Shown here one piece after another: positions 18,360 to 26,431 of a stretch of DNA of 64,000 nucleotides. The number at the start of each line of letters is the position of its first letter. Position 1 is the first letter of the stretch. Below the pieces are notes generated by a model. The model did not search any database, was not told where the DNA came from, and worked only from the letters and a program-made list of their open reading frames with translations. Both the position numbers and the translations under genes were made by a program. This stretch comes from Acidobacteriaceae bacterium (GTDB taxonomy: Bacteria; Acidobacteriota; Terriglobia; Terriglobales; Acidobacteriaceae). The stretch covers positions 319,011 to 383,010 of the forward strand of contig PLCS01000007.1 in NCBI GenBank assembly GCA_003134855.1. Reading direction: 5' to 3'.

Positions 18360-19307
18360 CTATCGTTCCGGGCTGGGGGCGTTCAGCTTGCGCTTAGCCC
18401 CCGTCCACAACTCCTCCAACTCAGCGGGCGCAAGCTCTTCCAGTGGCCGCTCGCTGGCCAGCTCCATCTCCCGGAAGCGCTGCCGGAAGCGCAGGTTGCA
18501 GCCGCGCAGCGCCATCTCCGCATCCACGCCCAGATGACGGCCCAGGTTGACGACCGTGAAGAGCAGGTCGCCCAGCTCCGCTTCGACCGCCGGCTTGCGC
18601 GCGGGATCATCCGAGGCGGCCTCGGCCTCCAACTCCGCCGTCTCCTCGACCAGCTTGGGCAGCAGATCGCGCCACTCCGGCCAGTCGAAGCCCGCCTTGC
18701 GCGCCTTGGCCCCCAGCTTGGCCGCCTCGGCCAGCGCCGGCATCGCCCGCTGGACCGAATCCAACCGCGAGGAGTGCCGATTCCCTGCCCCGTCGGCATT
18801 TTCTAAATCGGGCTGAAGGGCGTGAACGCGTTTTTCCGCTGCCTTGATCTCGTCCCAGTTGCGCAGCACCGCCGCCGACGATCCTTCGACCGCCGCATCC
18901 ACATCGGCCCGGTTGCCCGCCGCCCGCGAAGCCTCCTCGCCGAAGACGTGCGGATGCCGCCGTACCAGCTTGCTGTTCAAATGCTCCAGCACATCGGCAA
19001 TGGTGAAGTGGCCGTCGTTGGCCGCCATCTCGGCATAAAACAGCACTTGCAGCAGCAGGTCGCCCAGCTCCTCGGCCAGGTGCGGCCAGTCGCGCCGCTC
19101 AATCGCGTCGAAGACCTCGTAGGTCTCCTCCAGCGTGTACTTGCGAATGGAGTCGAAGGATTGCTCGCGGTCCCACGGGCAGCCGCCGGGAGCCCGCAGC
19201 CGCGCCATAATCTCGACCGACTGCGCAAACAGCGCCGCCGCCCGCGCCGTCTCAGTGGTGAGCGGCGCGGTGGCCTCTGCGTTCGAGCTGTCTGGCGAAG
19301 TGTCCAT
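18360..19307 (-). CDS. mazG: Nucleoside triphosphate pyrophosphohydrolase MazG
   Basis: 315 residues from ATG 19307; an upstream in-frame extension reads through intergenic repeat sequence and is unlikely. MazG hydrolyses NTPs/dNTPs to monophosphates and damps (p)ppGpp responses. Tandem MazG domains are visible: GGCPWDREQSF, LEETYEVFDAI and LAEELGDLLLQVLF in the first; LVEETAELEAEA and AELGDLLFTVVNLGRHLG in the second, carrying the metal-binding EExxE and ExxD residues. The linker between domains is longer than in E. coli. Confidence 0.92.
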   Translation of the reverse strand: MDTSPDSSNAEATAPLTTETARAAALFAQSVEIMARLRAPGGCPWDREQSFDSIRKYTLEETYEVFDAIERRDWPHLAEELGDLLLQVLFYAEMAANDGHFTIADVLEHLNSKLVRRHPHVFGEEASRAAGNRADVDAAVEGSSAAVLRNWDEIKAAEKRVHALQPDLENADGAGNRHSSRLDSVQRAMPALAEAAKLGAKARKAGFDWPEWRDLLPKLVEETAELEAEAASDDPARKPAVEAELGDLLFTVVNLGRHLGVDAEMALRGCNLRFRQRFREMELASERPLEELAPAELEELWTGAKRKLNAPSPER

Positions 19308-19340
19308 GCACTCCAGTCTACCGTGCGCCAAACAATCTAC

Positions 19341-19387
19341 CGTGCCCCATCCTTCGCGCACTTGGCGAAGGGTGGGAAACCATGAAC
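19341..19387. repeat. Dispersed repeat, family A variant
   Basis: Begins GTGCCCCATCCTTCGC and ends GCGAAGGGTGGGAAACCATGAACC-like, so it shares the ends of family A but has a different hairpin core (CCTTCGC/GCGAAGG). It occupies the space between the mazG and prepilin-peptidase starts (divergent genes). Confidence 0.65.
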
Positions 19388-19432
19388 CTTGACCCGCCCC
19401 GCACATGCCAAGCGATATACTCAACCTCGTCT

Positions 19433-20323
19433 ATGATGCGCATCCTGGGAACGATCTTTGCGGGACTGCTCGGCCTCGCCTTCGGCAGCTTTCTGAACGT
19501 CTGCCTGAGCCGCTGGCCCGCGGGCGAGAGCGTGGTCCGGCCGCGCTCCCACTGCCGCCAGTGCGGACGCACTCTCACCTGGTGGGAGAACATTCCGCTG
19601 GTCAGTTGGCTGGCTCTACGCGGCCGTTGCCGCACCTGCCGCGCCTGGATCGGCTGGCGCTATCCGCTGGTGGAGTTGGCGGTCGGGGCGCTGTGGGCAA
19701 TATCGGTTTGGCATTTCTCTGACTTTGATCCAGAACTGCCTCCTATCGCAATTTATGCCGGACTCATCGCTGTCTTTGGGGGAATGCTTCTCTGCTGGCT
19801 GTTGGTAGCCCTTGCCGTTTTCGATCTTGAAAACCTCTGGCTCCCTAATTGGCTCACCATTCCTGGAACGGTGACCGGCTTTCTTTTCGTCCTCTTGAGA
19901 ACAGGCCTAGAAAGCCTCCTGCCGACTCCATACCGGGCACAGGCAACACTGCGTGCAATCGGACGGGCTGGACTCTACGATCTGCTTGGCATCCTTGCCG
20001 CCGCCGGCCTGATCCTGCTCATCCGTTGGCTCTATTGGCTGATCCGTCGCCGCGAGGGCATCGGCCTGGGTGACGCCAAGCTGATGGCCCTTATAGCCGC
20101 ATGGCTGGGCCTGCCCGGCGCGCTGCTCGCCTTTGGGATTGGGATTGTGCTGGGCGCTCTGGCCGCCGTCGTCATACTGACAGTCCCGTCAGCGCGGCGT
20201 GGTTCCGAGACCTGGGCGATGAGCAAGCTGCCGCTGGGCACATTTCTCTGCATCGGCGGCATCGTCAGCAGCCTGTGGGGGCAGCCAATCCTCGCCGCCT
20301 ATCTCCGCTGGGCTGGCTTCTAA
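19433..20323 (+). CDS. Prepilin peptidase / N-methyltransferase (type IV, A24 family)
   Basis: Inner-membrane aspartyl protease that cleaves and N-methylates type IV pilin-like and type II secretion pseudopilin precursors. About 296 residues from ATG 19433 (ATG 19436 possible). The N-terminal methylase domain has two CxxC pairs (CRQCGRTLTWW, CRTCRAWIGWRYPL); the peptidase domain has AVFDLENLWLPNWLTIPG and the C-terminal catalytic Asp in GLGDAKLMALIAAWLG. About eight membrane helices. No pilin or secretion genes are nearby, so its substrates are encoded elsewhere. It is convergent with the TPR gene, 3 bp apart. Confidence 0.92.
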   Translation: MMRILGTIFAGLLGLAFGSFLNVCLSRWPAGESVVRPRSHCRQCGRTLTWWENIPLVSWLALRGRCRTCRAWIGWRYPLVELAVGALWAISVWHFSDFDPELPPIAIYAGLIAVFGGMLLCWLLVALAVFDLENLWLPNWLTIPGTVTGFLFVLLRTGLESLLPTPYRAQATLRAIGRAGLYDLLGILAAAGLILLIRWLYWLIRRREGIGLGDAKLMALIAAWLGLPGALLAFGIGIVLGALAAVVILTVPSARRGSETWAMSKLPLGTFLCIGGIVSSLWGQPILAAYLRWAGF

Positions 20324-20326
20324 TCC

Positions 20327-21100
20327 CTACTTAGCCGTCTCTGCTGTGGGCTGAGCCGACGCGGCGTTCTTTCCGTTGGCGATCTCGGGTTCTTTGAGCG
20401 CCTTGATTGCCTCTTTACCGTGGCGGCTGTCGGGATCGAACTCGGCCACCTTCTGATAATTCGCGCGGGCATCCGCTAAGTTGCCCAGGTGCCGATCCGC
20501 CTCGGCCAATCCCCAATAAACATCGGGATTCTCCGGGTCCAGCACCAGCGCCGACTCGAAGCGCGAAAGCGCTCCCTTCCAGTCCTTGGTCTGCAAATAG
20601 TAGCCGCCAACCTCAATGTCCTTGGAGGCGGCCTCCTGGTGGGTAGGCTCCTTGACGGAGAGTTTTTTCTTCTTGCCGGGCTGATCGTCCTCAGGATTGG
20701 GCAGCAGACTCTCCAGGCCCGCCAGGCTGGAACTCGAATCCTCCTCCGGCCCGCTCGCGGCCTCTGGCGCAGGGTCGTCCGGCGAGCGTACCGGGTCCAG
20801 ATCCTCGCCGGGCAGCGGAAGCCCCGCGCTTTCCGCGCCGAAAGTCCCTTCCGGCAGCGCCGGCGCGGTCTTCGAAGGCATCACCGGAACCGTGCTCGTA
20901 TCCTCAGGAAAGGGATTGGCGCTGGAGGTCTTTCCCGGCTGCGACGCGCCCGTCGCCGGCTTCTGGCCCTCGCCCGCCGGCTTGCTCTGCCCCGTTGCCG
21001 CCGCGTCGCCCCCAGCCTGCGCCTGCGCCAGCAGCTGCGGAACCACCGCCAGACAGCCCGCCAACAGCAGCACGAGATAAACCATCCGTCTCATCTTCAT
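20327..21100 (-). CDS. Exported TPR-repeat (lipo)protein
   Basis: About 257 residues from ATG 21100 (ATG 21094 is also possible; a longer start would run into a simple repeat). Signal peptide VYLVLLLAGCLAVVPQLLAQ contains a lipobox-like LAGC, so it may be a lipoprotein; a signal-peptidase I site after AQA is the alternative. Residues about 30-150 are low-complexity Pro/Ala/Ser/Glu. The C-terminal third holds TPR units (AASKDIEVGGYYLQTKDWKG, FESALVLDPENPDVYWGLAE, ADRHLGNLADARANYQKV). Function unknown; TPRs suggest a protein-protein scaffold in the envelope. Confidence 0.8.
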   Translation of the reverse strand: MKMRRMVYLVLLLAGCLAVVPQLLAQAQAGGDAAATGQSKPAGEGQKPATGASQPGKTSSANPFPEDTSTVPVMPSKTAPALPEGTFGAESAGLPLPGEDLDPVRSPDDPAPEAASGPEEDSSSSLAGLESLLPNPEDDQPGKKKKLSVKEPTHQEAASKDIEVGGYYLQTKDWKGALSRFESALVLDPENPDVYWGLAEADRHLGNLADARANYQKVAEFDPDSRHGKEAIKALKEPEIANGKNAASAQPTAETAK

Positions 21101-21103
21101 CCG

Positions 21104-21135
21104 CCTGATCTCTGATCTCTGACCCCTGATCTCTG
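21104..21135. repeat. Short tandem repeat (GATCTCT unit)
   Basis: Repeats of CTGATCTCTGATCTCTGACC type lie between the divergent TPR and SET-domain genes, replacing a normal leader sequence for both. Confidence 0.7.
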
Positions 21136-21180
21136 TTACGATGCGATTCATACGCTCCAAGGAAAGCATCGCACACTTAC

Positions 21181-21684
21181 ATGGGACTGATCATCTGCTC
21201 CTCCGCCATCCACGCCGCAGGCTGCTACACCACCACGCCCATCCGCAAGGGCGCGCGGGTGGCCGAGTACACCGGCCACATGCTGACCAAAGCCGAGGCC
21301 GACCAGGCCTACGAGGCCTCGCCCATCACCTATCTCTTTGGACTCGGCGACGGCTCGGTGGTCATCGACGGCCATTCTGCCGCCATGTTCATCAACCACA
21401 GTTGCGACGCCAACTGCGAGACCAGCGAGGAGAAGGGCCGCATCTGGATCAAGGCCATCCGGCCCATCGCCGCCGGCGAGGAGATCACCTACGACTATTG
21501 CCTTTACGACGGCGGCGTAGATGAAGCCCTGTGCAACTGCGGCGCGAAGAACTGCCGCGGCACCATGTACTCGAAGGAAGAGGTCAAGCGCCGCAAGGCT
21601 GCCGCGAAGAAGGCCCTCAATAAAGCCGTGAAAAACTTTGGGAAAAAGATGCGCAGTCAGAACAAGGCTGGATCGAACGGATAG
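21181..21684 (+). CDS. SET-domain protein-lysine methyltransferase with post-SET motif
   Basis: 167 residues. Visible SET signatures: GRG-like start region GCYTTTPIRKGARVAEYTG, NHSCDAN at 72-78 and EITYDY at 101-106, which build the SAM site and knot. A post-SET zinc motif CNCGAKNCRG (118-127) follows. The last 40 residues are strongly Lys-rich (KRRKAAAKKALNKAVKNFGKK). SET enzymes methylate lysines on proteins; the family is mainly eukaryotic but occurs in bacteria. Substrate unknown. The basic tail suggests nucleic-acid or acidic-partner binding; that is inference. Divergent from the TPR gene and convergent with mnmA. Confidence 0.9.
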   Translation: MGLIICSSAIHAAGCYTTTPIRKGARVAEYTGHMLTKAEADQAYEASPITYLFGLGDGSVVIDGHSAAMFINHSCDANCETSEEKGRIWIKAIRPIAAGEEITYDYCLYDGGVDEALCNCGAKNCRGTMYSKEEVKRRKAAAKKALNKAVKNFGKKMRSQNKAGSNG

Positions 21685-21695
21685 TGTAAGTTGAT

Positions 21696-21735
21696 GGGTG
21701 GCCCCAGGTCCCGCTTTTGGGACCTGGGAATCCAG
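21696..21735. repeat. Dispersed palindromic repeat, family A copy 2
   Basis: Perfect 9-bp stem CCAGGTCCC / GGGACCTGG with GCTTTT loop, in the gap between the convergent SET-domain and mnmA genes. Flanks diverge from consensus (GGTGGCCCCAGG; AATCCAGCC). Confidence 0.85.
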
Positions 21736-21741
21736 CCAAAT

Positions 21742-21850
21742 TGTAGCGCCGGTCTCCAGACCGGCTGTACTGGCGGCTTCCATGTCGCCGGAGGCGATGG
21801 GTGTAGGTCTGGAGACCTGCACGACAGCCGCTCTGGTGAGCGGCGCTACA
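21742..21850. repeat. Family C palindromic element bounded by 10-bp inverted repeats
   Basis: 109 bp bounded by TGTAGCGCCG (21742-21751) and CGGCGCTACA (21841-21850), perfect inverted repeats. The interior holds two copies of the palindrome GGTCTCCAGACC-type and AGCCGCTCTGGTGAGCGGC. It follows family A copy 2 by 6 bp. Looks like a doublet REP or small non-autonomous element; no ORF. Confidence 0.75.
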
Positions 21851-21894
21851 AAACTCGCAATTTACGGATAAGCTCTGATATAAAACAGCAATTC

Positions 21895-23025
21895 CTACAC
21901 AATCCATCCCCCGCCGACTACCTCATCGCCGTCATAGAAGACCGCCGACTGGCCGGGGGTGACAGCGCGCTGCGGCTCGTCGAAGGTGGCTAGCGCCTCG
22001 TCCGCGCCAGCTGGTTCCAGCGTCGCCCAGGCCGGTTCGTGCCGGTGGCGAATCTTGATCCGCACGCGCATCGGCGCGCTCAACGCGGGGATCGAAATCC
22101 AGTTCAGGCCACGTGCGCGCAGCGTGTGTGTGGCCAGCTCCTCGTCCGCACCCACGGTGACGCGATGGGTGGCCGGGTTAATGCTGAGAACGTAGAGCGG
22201 CGTGGGCGAGCTGACGCCCAGCCCCTTGCGCTGGCCGACGGTGAAATTGAAAATGCCCTCATGGCGACCCAGCACCTGGCCGTTGGAGTCAGCCAGTTCG
22301 CCGGCGGTCTCCGGCAGTTGTTCCCCCTGTTCTTCGAGGTAAGCCGTCAGGAATTGCTTGTAGTCGCCGCCGGGGATGAAGCAGATCTCCTGCGAGTCGG
22401 GCTTTTCGGCCAGCGCCAGGCCGTGCGTCCGCGCCACCTCGCGCACCTCCGGCTTGGTCAGGCGACCGAGCGGAAAGAGCGTGGCTGCAAGCTGCTCCTG
22501 CGTCAGGCCGAAGAGGAAGTAGGTTTGGTCCTTAGCCAGATCGGCGGGGCGCTTGAGAATCCAGCGCTGGCGTGCGGGGTCGTACTCGTTCACCGCGTAG
22601 TGCCCCGTGGCGATGCGGCTCGCGCCGATGCTCTGCGCGGTCTTCAGGAGCTGGTCGAACTTCAGGTGATTGTTGCAGAGCGAGCAGGGGATGGGCGTGC
22701 GCCCGGCGAGGTATTCGGCGACAAAGGGGCGGACGACATCGGCTTCGAAGCGCTCCTGCTGGTTGACGACGTAGTAGGGAATGCCCAGGTGCTCGGCAAC
22801 GCGGCGGGCATCATACACATCATCCAGCGAGCAGCAGCGTCCGGCCTTGGGCGCATCGGGAATGCCGTGCTTACCAGCGAGACGGGTCTGATCCCAAAGC
22901 TGGAGGGTCAGCCCGACGACGGAATTATGCGAATCGGTACCGCCCTCGCGGGCGAGCATCGCCGCCACCGTCGAGGAGTCCACCCCTCCGGACATGGCTA
23001 CGGCAATGGTTGTGCGCTCGGTCAT
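21895..23025 (-). CDS. mnmA: tRNA-specific 2-thiouridylase MnmA
   Basis: Installs the 2-thio group on wobble uridine 34 of tRNA Lys/Glu/Gln using ATP and persulfide sulfur. 376 residues: PP-loop AMSGGVDSSTVAAML near the N-terminus, first catalytic Cys in PCSLCNNHLKF, second in DSQEICFIPGGDY, and the C-terminal beta-barrel (FTVGQRKGLGV, HRVTVGADEEL). GGGAGGG 5 nt upstream supports ATG 23025. The cysteine desulfurase gene lies just upstream on the same strand, a logical sulfur donor. Confidence 0.96.
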   Translation of the reverse strand: MTERTTIAVAMSGGVDSSTVAAMLAREGGTDSHNSVVGLTLQLWDQTRLAGKHGIPDAPKAGRCCSLDDVYDARRVAEHLGIPYYVVNQQERFEADVVRPFVAEYLAGRTPIPCSLCNNHLKFDQLLKTAQSIGASRIATGHYAVNEYDPARQRWILKRPADLAKDQTYFLFGLTQEQLAATLFPLGRLTKPEVREVARTHGLALAEKPDSQEICFIPGGDYKQFLTAYLEEQGEQLPETAGELADSNGQVLGRHEGIFNFTVGQRKGLGVSSPTPLYVLSINPATHRVTVGADEELATHTLRARGLNWISIPALSAPMRVRIKIRHRHEPAWATLEPAGADEALATFDEPQRAVTPGQSAVFYDGDEVVGGGWIV

Positions 23026-23040
23026 GGAGCCCTCCCGGCA

Positions 23041-23103
23041 AGCGGGGTTAGCGTTGTTAGCGGAGTCAGCAAGGCTGCAGTAACTAGCTCCGCTAATACC
23101 GCT
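23041..23103. repeat. Palindromic repeat, second copy of the kdpB-kdpC family
   Basis: Arms of GCGTTGTTAGCGGAGTCAG type and CTAGCTCCGCTAATACCGC type are inverted around about 18 nt, in the gap between the cysteine desulfurase gene and mnmA. They resemble the arms at 4169-4227. Confidence 0.65.
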
Positions 23104-23113
23104 CCCACAAGAT

Positions 23114-24271
23114 TCACCCCAGTGTTCCCGCTGCTACCGGCGAGATCGCCCGCAGGTGAGCGACGGCTTCGGGAACTACCTTCAAAACATAATCCACATC
23201 GGCCTCGGTCGCCGTCTTGAGCAGGCTGAAGCGGAGGCTGGCGCGGGCGCGAGTCTTGTCCAGGCCCATCGCCATCAGCACATGGCTAGGCTCGGTGGCG
23301 CCGGAGTGACAGGCCGACCCGCCGCTGACGGCCACGCCCTTCAGGTCGAGAGCGATTACCAGCGCCTCGCCCTCCAGATGGTCGAACCAGATGTTGGTGG
23401 TGTTGGCTACGCGGGGAACGAAAGCGCCATTCACGCCGGTGCCGGGAAGCGCGAGAATGCCCGCCTCCAGCCGGTCGCGCAGAGCCGCTAGCTGGACGAG
23501 AGTTCCATCTTCCAGCGAGCGCATGGCCAGTTCGGCGGCCTTGGCCAGGCCCACAATCCCCGGCACGTTTTCGGTTCCAGCGCGGCGGCGGCGCTCATGG
23601 CTGCCGCCCACCAGCAGCGGATCCAGCGGCGTTCCCCGACGGACGAAGAGCGCGCCGACGCCCTTGGGCCCGTGCATCTTGTGGGCGCTGATCGAGCAAA
23701 GATGGCAGCCGAAGCGGCGCACGTCCAGCGGCACCTTGCCCGCGCCTTGCACCGCGTCGATGTGGAAGAACGCGCCAGCTGCCTTGGCGATCTTGGCAAT
23801 CTCTTCAACCGGTTGCAGCACGCCGGTCTCGTTGTTAGCCAGCATCACGCTGATCAGCCGCGTCTCCGGGCGCAGCGCGCGCTCAATCGCCGCCGGATCG
23901 ATCAAGCCACTCGGCAGGGGTGCGACGTAAGTCACTTCAACGCCAAACTTCTCCAGCCGCTCCGCTGTCGCGAGGATTGCCGAATGCTCGATAGAAGTGG
24001 TGACGAAGTGGTCGCCGGGGCGGAGCAGGCCGAAGATCGCGGTATTGTCGCCCTCGGTGCCGCCGGAGTTGAAGACCACCTCGGCGTCGTGGCAGTTGAA
24101 AAACTCGGCCAGCGTGGCGCGGGCGCGGTCCACGGCGGAGTGAGCCTGCTGTCCGTCCAGATGAATCGAAGAGGCGTTGCCGAAGCGCTCGATCCAGTAG
24201 GGGCGCATCGCCTCCATCACCTCCGGCAGCAGAGGGGTGGTGGCATTGGCGTCCATGTAGACTCGCGTCAT
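23114..24271 (-). CDS. Cysteine desulfurase (NifS/IscS class)
   Basis: PLP enzyme that converts cysteine to alanine and passes persulfide sulfur to acceptors. 385 residues: N-terminus VYMDANATTPLLPEVMEAM, NSGGTEGDNTAI, PLP-binding Lys in SISAHKMHGPKGVGALFVRR and mobile-loop Cys in SGGSACHSGATEPSHVLMAM, which is short as in NifS/IscS group I. It precedes mnmA on the same strand (88-nt gap with a palindrome). No scaffold gene is adjacent, so tRNA thiolation is the likely local role, though Fe-S supply elsewhere is possible. Confidence 0.93.
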   Translation of the reverse strand: MTRVYMDANATTPLLPEVMEAMRPYWIERFGNASSIHLDGQQAHSAVDRARATLAEFFNCHDAEVVFNSGGTEGDNTAIFGLLRPGDHFVTTSIEHSAILATAERLEKFGVEVTYVAPLPSGLIDPAAIERALRPETRLISVMLANNETGVLQPVEEIAKIAKAAGAFFHIDAVQGAGKVPLDVRRFGCHLCSISAHKMHGPKGVGALFVRRGTPLDPLLVGGSHERRRRAGTENVPGIVGLAKAAELAMRSLEDGTLVQLAALRDRLEAGILALPGTGVNGAFVPRVANTTNIWFDHLEGEALVIALDLKGVAVSGGSACHSGATEPSHVLMAMGLDKTRARASLRFSLLKTATEADVDYVLKVVPEAVAHLRAISPVAAGTLG

Positions 24272-24423
24272 CGGTGGGCGGCTCCTGACTCGATTGTACG
24301 GGAGCCGGGATTTTGCGCCCCCTTTGCCGCACTCAACGGCAGATTCACAACCCTGTGCTGTCGAAATCTGCTCCTATTCTGATAAATTGCTATCAAGCGG
24401 CTATAGCCGCCGGAGGTCTTCCC

Positions 24424-25014
24424 ATGAACAAAACTCCCTTTATCGCGCTCAGCTTGTTCGCCTCAACCCTGCTTACCATCTCCTCCACGCTCGTCTTTGC
24501 CCAGGCTACCCCAGCCGCTACTCCCGCCAAGCCCGCCGTGGGTACTCCTATGCCGCCGGCGCAGGTTTACAACAAACTGCTCAGCATTATGGAGCAACAG
24601 TTCGTCTCGGCCGCCGAGGCCATGCCGGAAGACAAATACAATTTCGCGCCCACCCAAGGCGAATTCAAAGGCGTACGCACCTTTAGCCAGCAGGTGAAGC
24701 ACGTCATCGAAGCAAACTACGTCTTCTTCAGCGGCCCGGACTTTAACGAAGCCCAAGACAAGGCGCTGGCTGATGCGACGGAGAAGCTCACCACCAAGGC
24801 CGATATCGTGAAGGCCCTCAAGGATTCCTTCGCCAAGGCCCACGCTTTCGTGGACACAATCACCACGGAGAACGCCTTTGTACAGACGGCGCATGGCACG
24901 CGCGCGGGCATGGCAGCCTTTGGCATCGCGCACGTCATGGACCACAACGGCCAGTTGGTGGTGTATCTTCGCATGAACGGGATTGTCCCCCCGGCCAGTC
25001 GCGGAGCGATGTAG
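24424..25014 (+). CDS. Secreted DinB-like domain protein
   Basis: 196 residues from ATG 24424, preceded by CCGGAGG at a proper distance. Signal peptide about 1-27 (LSLFASTLLTISSTLVFAQA). The mature part looks like a DinB/YfiT four-helix bundle: QVYNKLLSIMEQQFVSAAEA, FSQQVKHVIEANYVFFSG, and HVMDHNGQLVVYLRMNGIVP with the late His typical of the metal triad. The family includes metal-dependent thiol transferases; exported forms are common in Acidobacteriota and their substrates are unknown. Confidence 0.8.
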   Translation: MNKTPFIALSLFASTLLTISSTLVFAQATPAATPAKPAVGTPMPPAQVYNKLLSIMEQQFVSAAEAMPEDKYNFAPTQGEFKGVRTFSQQVKHVIEANYVFFSGPDFNEAQDKALADATEKLTTKADIVKALKDSFAKAHAFVDTITTENAFVQTAHGTRAGMAAFGIAHVMDHNGQLVVYLRMNGIVPPASRGAM

Positions 25015-25047
25015 TTCTCGCACCATCGAGCAACTGTTTCTGCGCGT

Positions 25048-25170
25048 TTACTTCTCGCTGTCCAGCATCTTCATCTGGCGCTCGTCGTAGCGCGTGCCCA
25101 CTACGGCCCCGGCCGGAAACACCACTTGTGTCGTTGTGCGGTACAATAGCTCAATTGGTAGGGTTGCCGC
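25048..25170 (-). other. Gene-poor gap with possible protein-tail remnant
   Basis: Between the DinB-like gene and higB the minus strand has a short open frame ending in VVFPAGAVVGTRYDERQM then a stop at 25048. It looks protein-like but has no convincing start and overlaps higB; it may be a decayed gene tail. On the plus strand TACAAT (25142-25147) could be a higBA -10 box overlapping a dyad. Confidence 0.25.
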
Positions 25171-25467
25171 ATGATTCTCGGATTCCGGGACCGCTGGTTG
25201 CGCGAGTTCTTCCTTCACGACCTGTTCAGCCGGAAGATACCACCGAATCTGGAGTTGCGGCTATTCAGGAAGTTGCAATTGCTCGACGATGCTATGTCGG
25301 ATGCCGACTTGCGCGTACCGCCGAGCAATCATTTTGAGAAGCTGAGCGGGAATCTTGACGGATGGCATTCCATTCGGGTCAATGATCAATGGCGGCTGAT
25401 CTTCCAATGGAATGGCGAGATAGGCGAGGCTGCCGAAGTTTATCTCGACAATCATGATTATCAATGA
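25171..25467 (+). CDS. higB: HigB/RelE-family toxin
   Basis: 98 residues of the plasmid-maintenance killer (HigB) type, ribosome-dependent mRNA interferases. Recognisable features are LFSRKIPPNLELRLFRKLQL, LRVPPSNHFEKLSGNLDG, HSIRVNDQWRLIFQW and the C-terminal AAEVYLDNHDYQ. It lies 9 nt before a HigA-type antitoxin gene, the toxin-first order characteristic of higBA. The ribosome binding site is weak, as expected for a toxin. Confidence 0.93.
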   Translation: MILGFRDRWLREFFLHDLFSRKIPPNLELRLFRKLQLLDDAMSDADLRVPPSNHFEKLSGNLDGWHSIRVNDQWRLIFQWNGEIGEAAEVYLDNHDYQ

Positions 25468-25476
25468 GGTGTAGCG

Positions 25477-25785
25477 ATGCTGAACACGGAGCGCAAACCC
25501 GTAAGCGCGGGAGAAATGCTGACGGAGGAGTTTCTAACTCCCATGAAGCTGACGCAGGGCGCGTTGGCCGAGGCGATGGGGGTTGAGCGCAAGCTGGTCA
25601 ATGAGCTGTGCAACGACCGCCGCGCCGTCACTGCCGACACGGCGCTGATGTTGGCGCGGGTCTTCGGCAACTCGCCGGAGTTTTGGCTGAATGTGCAGCG
25701 CAGGACGGATCTGTGGGAGGCGCTGCATACGCCCAAGCGGCGGCGGCGCATCGAACAGGCACGGGCGTTGCAGGTGGCCGGGTAA
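25477..25785 (+). CDS. higA: HigA-family antitoxin (XRE helix-turn-helix)
   Basis: 102 residues. HTH_3 domain: SAGEMLTEEFLTPMKLTQGA, LAEAMGVERKLVNELCNDRR and VTADTALMLARVFGNSPEFW then LNVQRRTDLWEA, all standard in HigA. It binds and inhibits the upstream toxin and should autoregulate the operon. A basic tail (PKRRRRIEQAR) closes the protein. Followed by a convergent unknown gene. Confidence 0.94.
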   Translation: MLNTERKPVSAGEMLTEEFLTPMKLTQGALAEAMGVERKLVNELCNDRRAVTADTALMLARVFGNSPEFWLNVQRRTDLWEALHTPKRRRRIEQARALQVAG

Positions 25786-25832
25786 ATGATAATTGTCCTA
25801 TGAGTTTCAATGATTCACAAATAGGCGCTCAA

Positions 25833-26348
25833 CTACCGTAATTGATAAGTCTTGCCGTGCGGAACCAGAATCGAAGTATTGTCACTTTCGAAGCGCCCCA
25901 TGATGAGACGATATGGCTTCGGCCGTGGAGGACCAAAAGATAAGCCCATATATTTCAGGTCTAGATCTGGCACAACAAATGCAGGGACAACTGCTTTCGA
26001 ATCAAATGGTCCATTGAAAACCAGAAGCGTGAATTGATGCGTTGATTTTGTCTTGTCGATCACCACGGCGGCAAAATCACGGATGCCATCTCCGTTGAAG
26101 TCGCCGGTGGCGAGATAGGGATGATAATCCGGTACTGGACGCCAAATTCCTCCGTCGCCCGCTTTCATTTGCTCAATATCTTCAGCACAATCACAATCTT
26201 GGTCCGTTGCAACGCGGAATTGCGGATGTAGGGTCAGCCATTTCTTCATAACTATTTGCTCCTGCGAGGCCAGTGTGTGGCCTGCCCAAGCAGGCATAGC
26301 AAACGCAAAACATATCGAGACTACGAATACAAATCGATAGTTGGACAT
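25833..26348 (-). CDS. Secreted protein with FG-GAP-like calcium loop, unknown function
   Basis: 171 residues with a signal peptide about 1-22 (RFVFVVSICFAFAMPAWA). A DFNGDGIRDFA motif (about 82-92) is the calcium-binding loop of FG-GAP/VCBS-type repeats. Cys pair in DQDCDCAEDIEQ. Only one such repeat is present, so it is not a full propeller. Divergent from leuS. Function unknown. Confidence 0.7.
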   Translation of the reverse strand: MSNYRFVFVVSICFAFAMPAWAGHTLASQEQIVMKKWLTLHPQFRVATDQDCDCAEDIEQMKAGDGGIWRPVPDYHPYLATGDFNGDGIRDFAAVVIDKTKSTHQFTLLVFNGPFDSKAVVPAFVVPDLDLKYMGLSFGPPRPKPYRLIMGRFESDNTSILVPHGKTYQLR

Positions 26349-26431
26349 GATGAATCCATTCTTGATCGCGAATCGCTGATTTGTCCAGCATATCGGCTTT
26401 TCGTGTGCCTTCCGTTTACACTAGAAGGGAT

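Noticed and set aside
25142-25215. Possible complete tRNA gene at the GCTCAATTGGTAG motif
   Set aside because: No anticodon arm, no T-arm GGTTCGA-type sequence and no matching acceptor stem could be found downstream.
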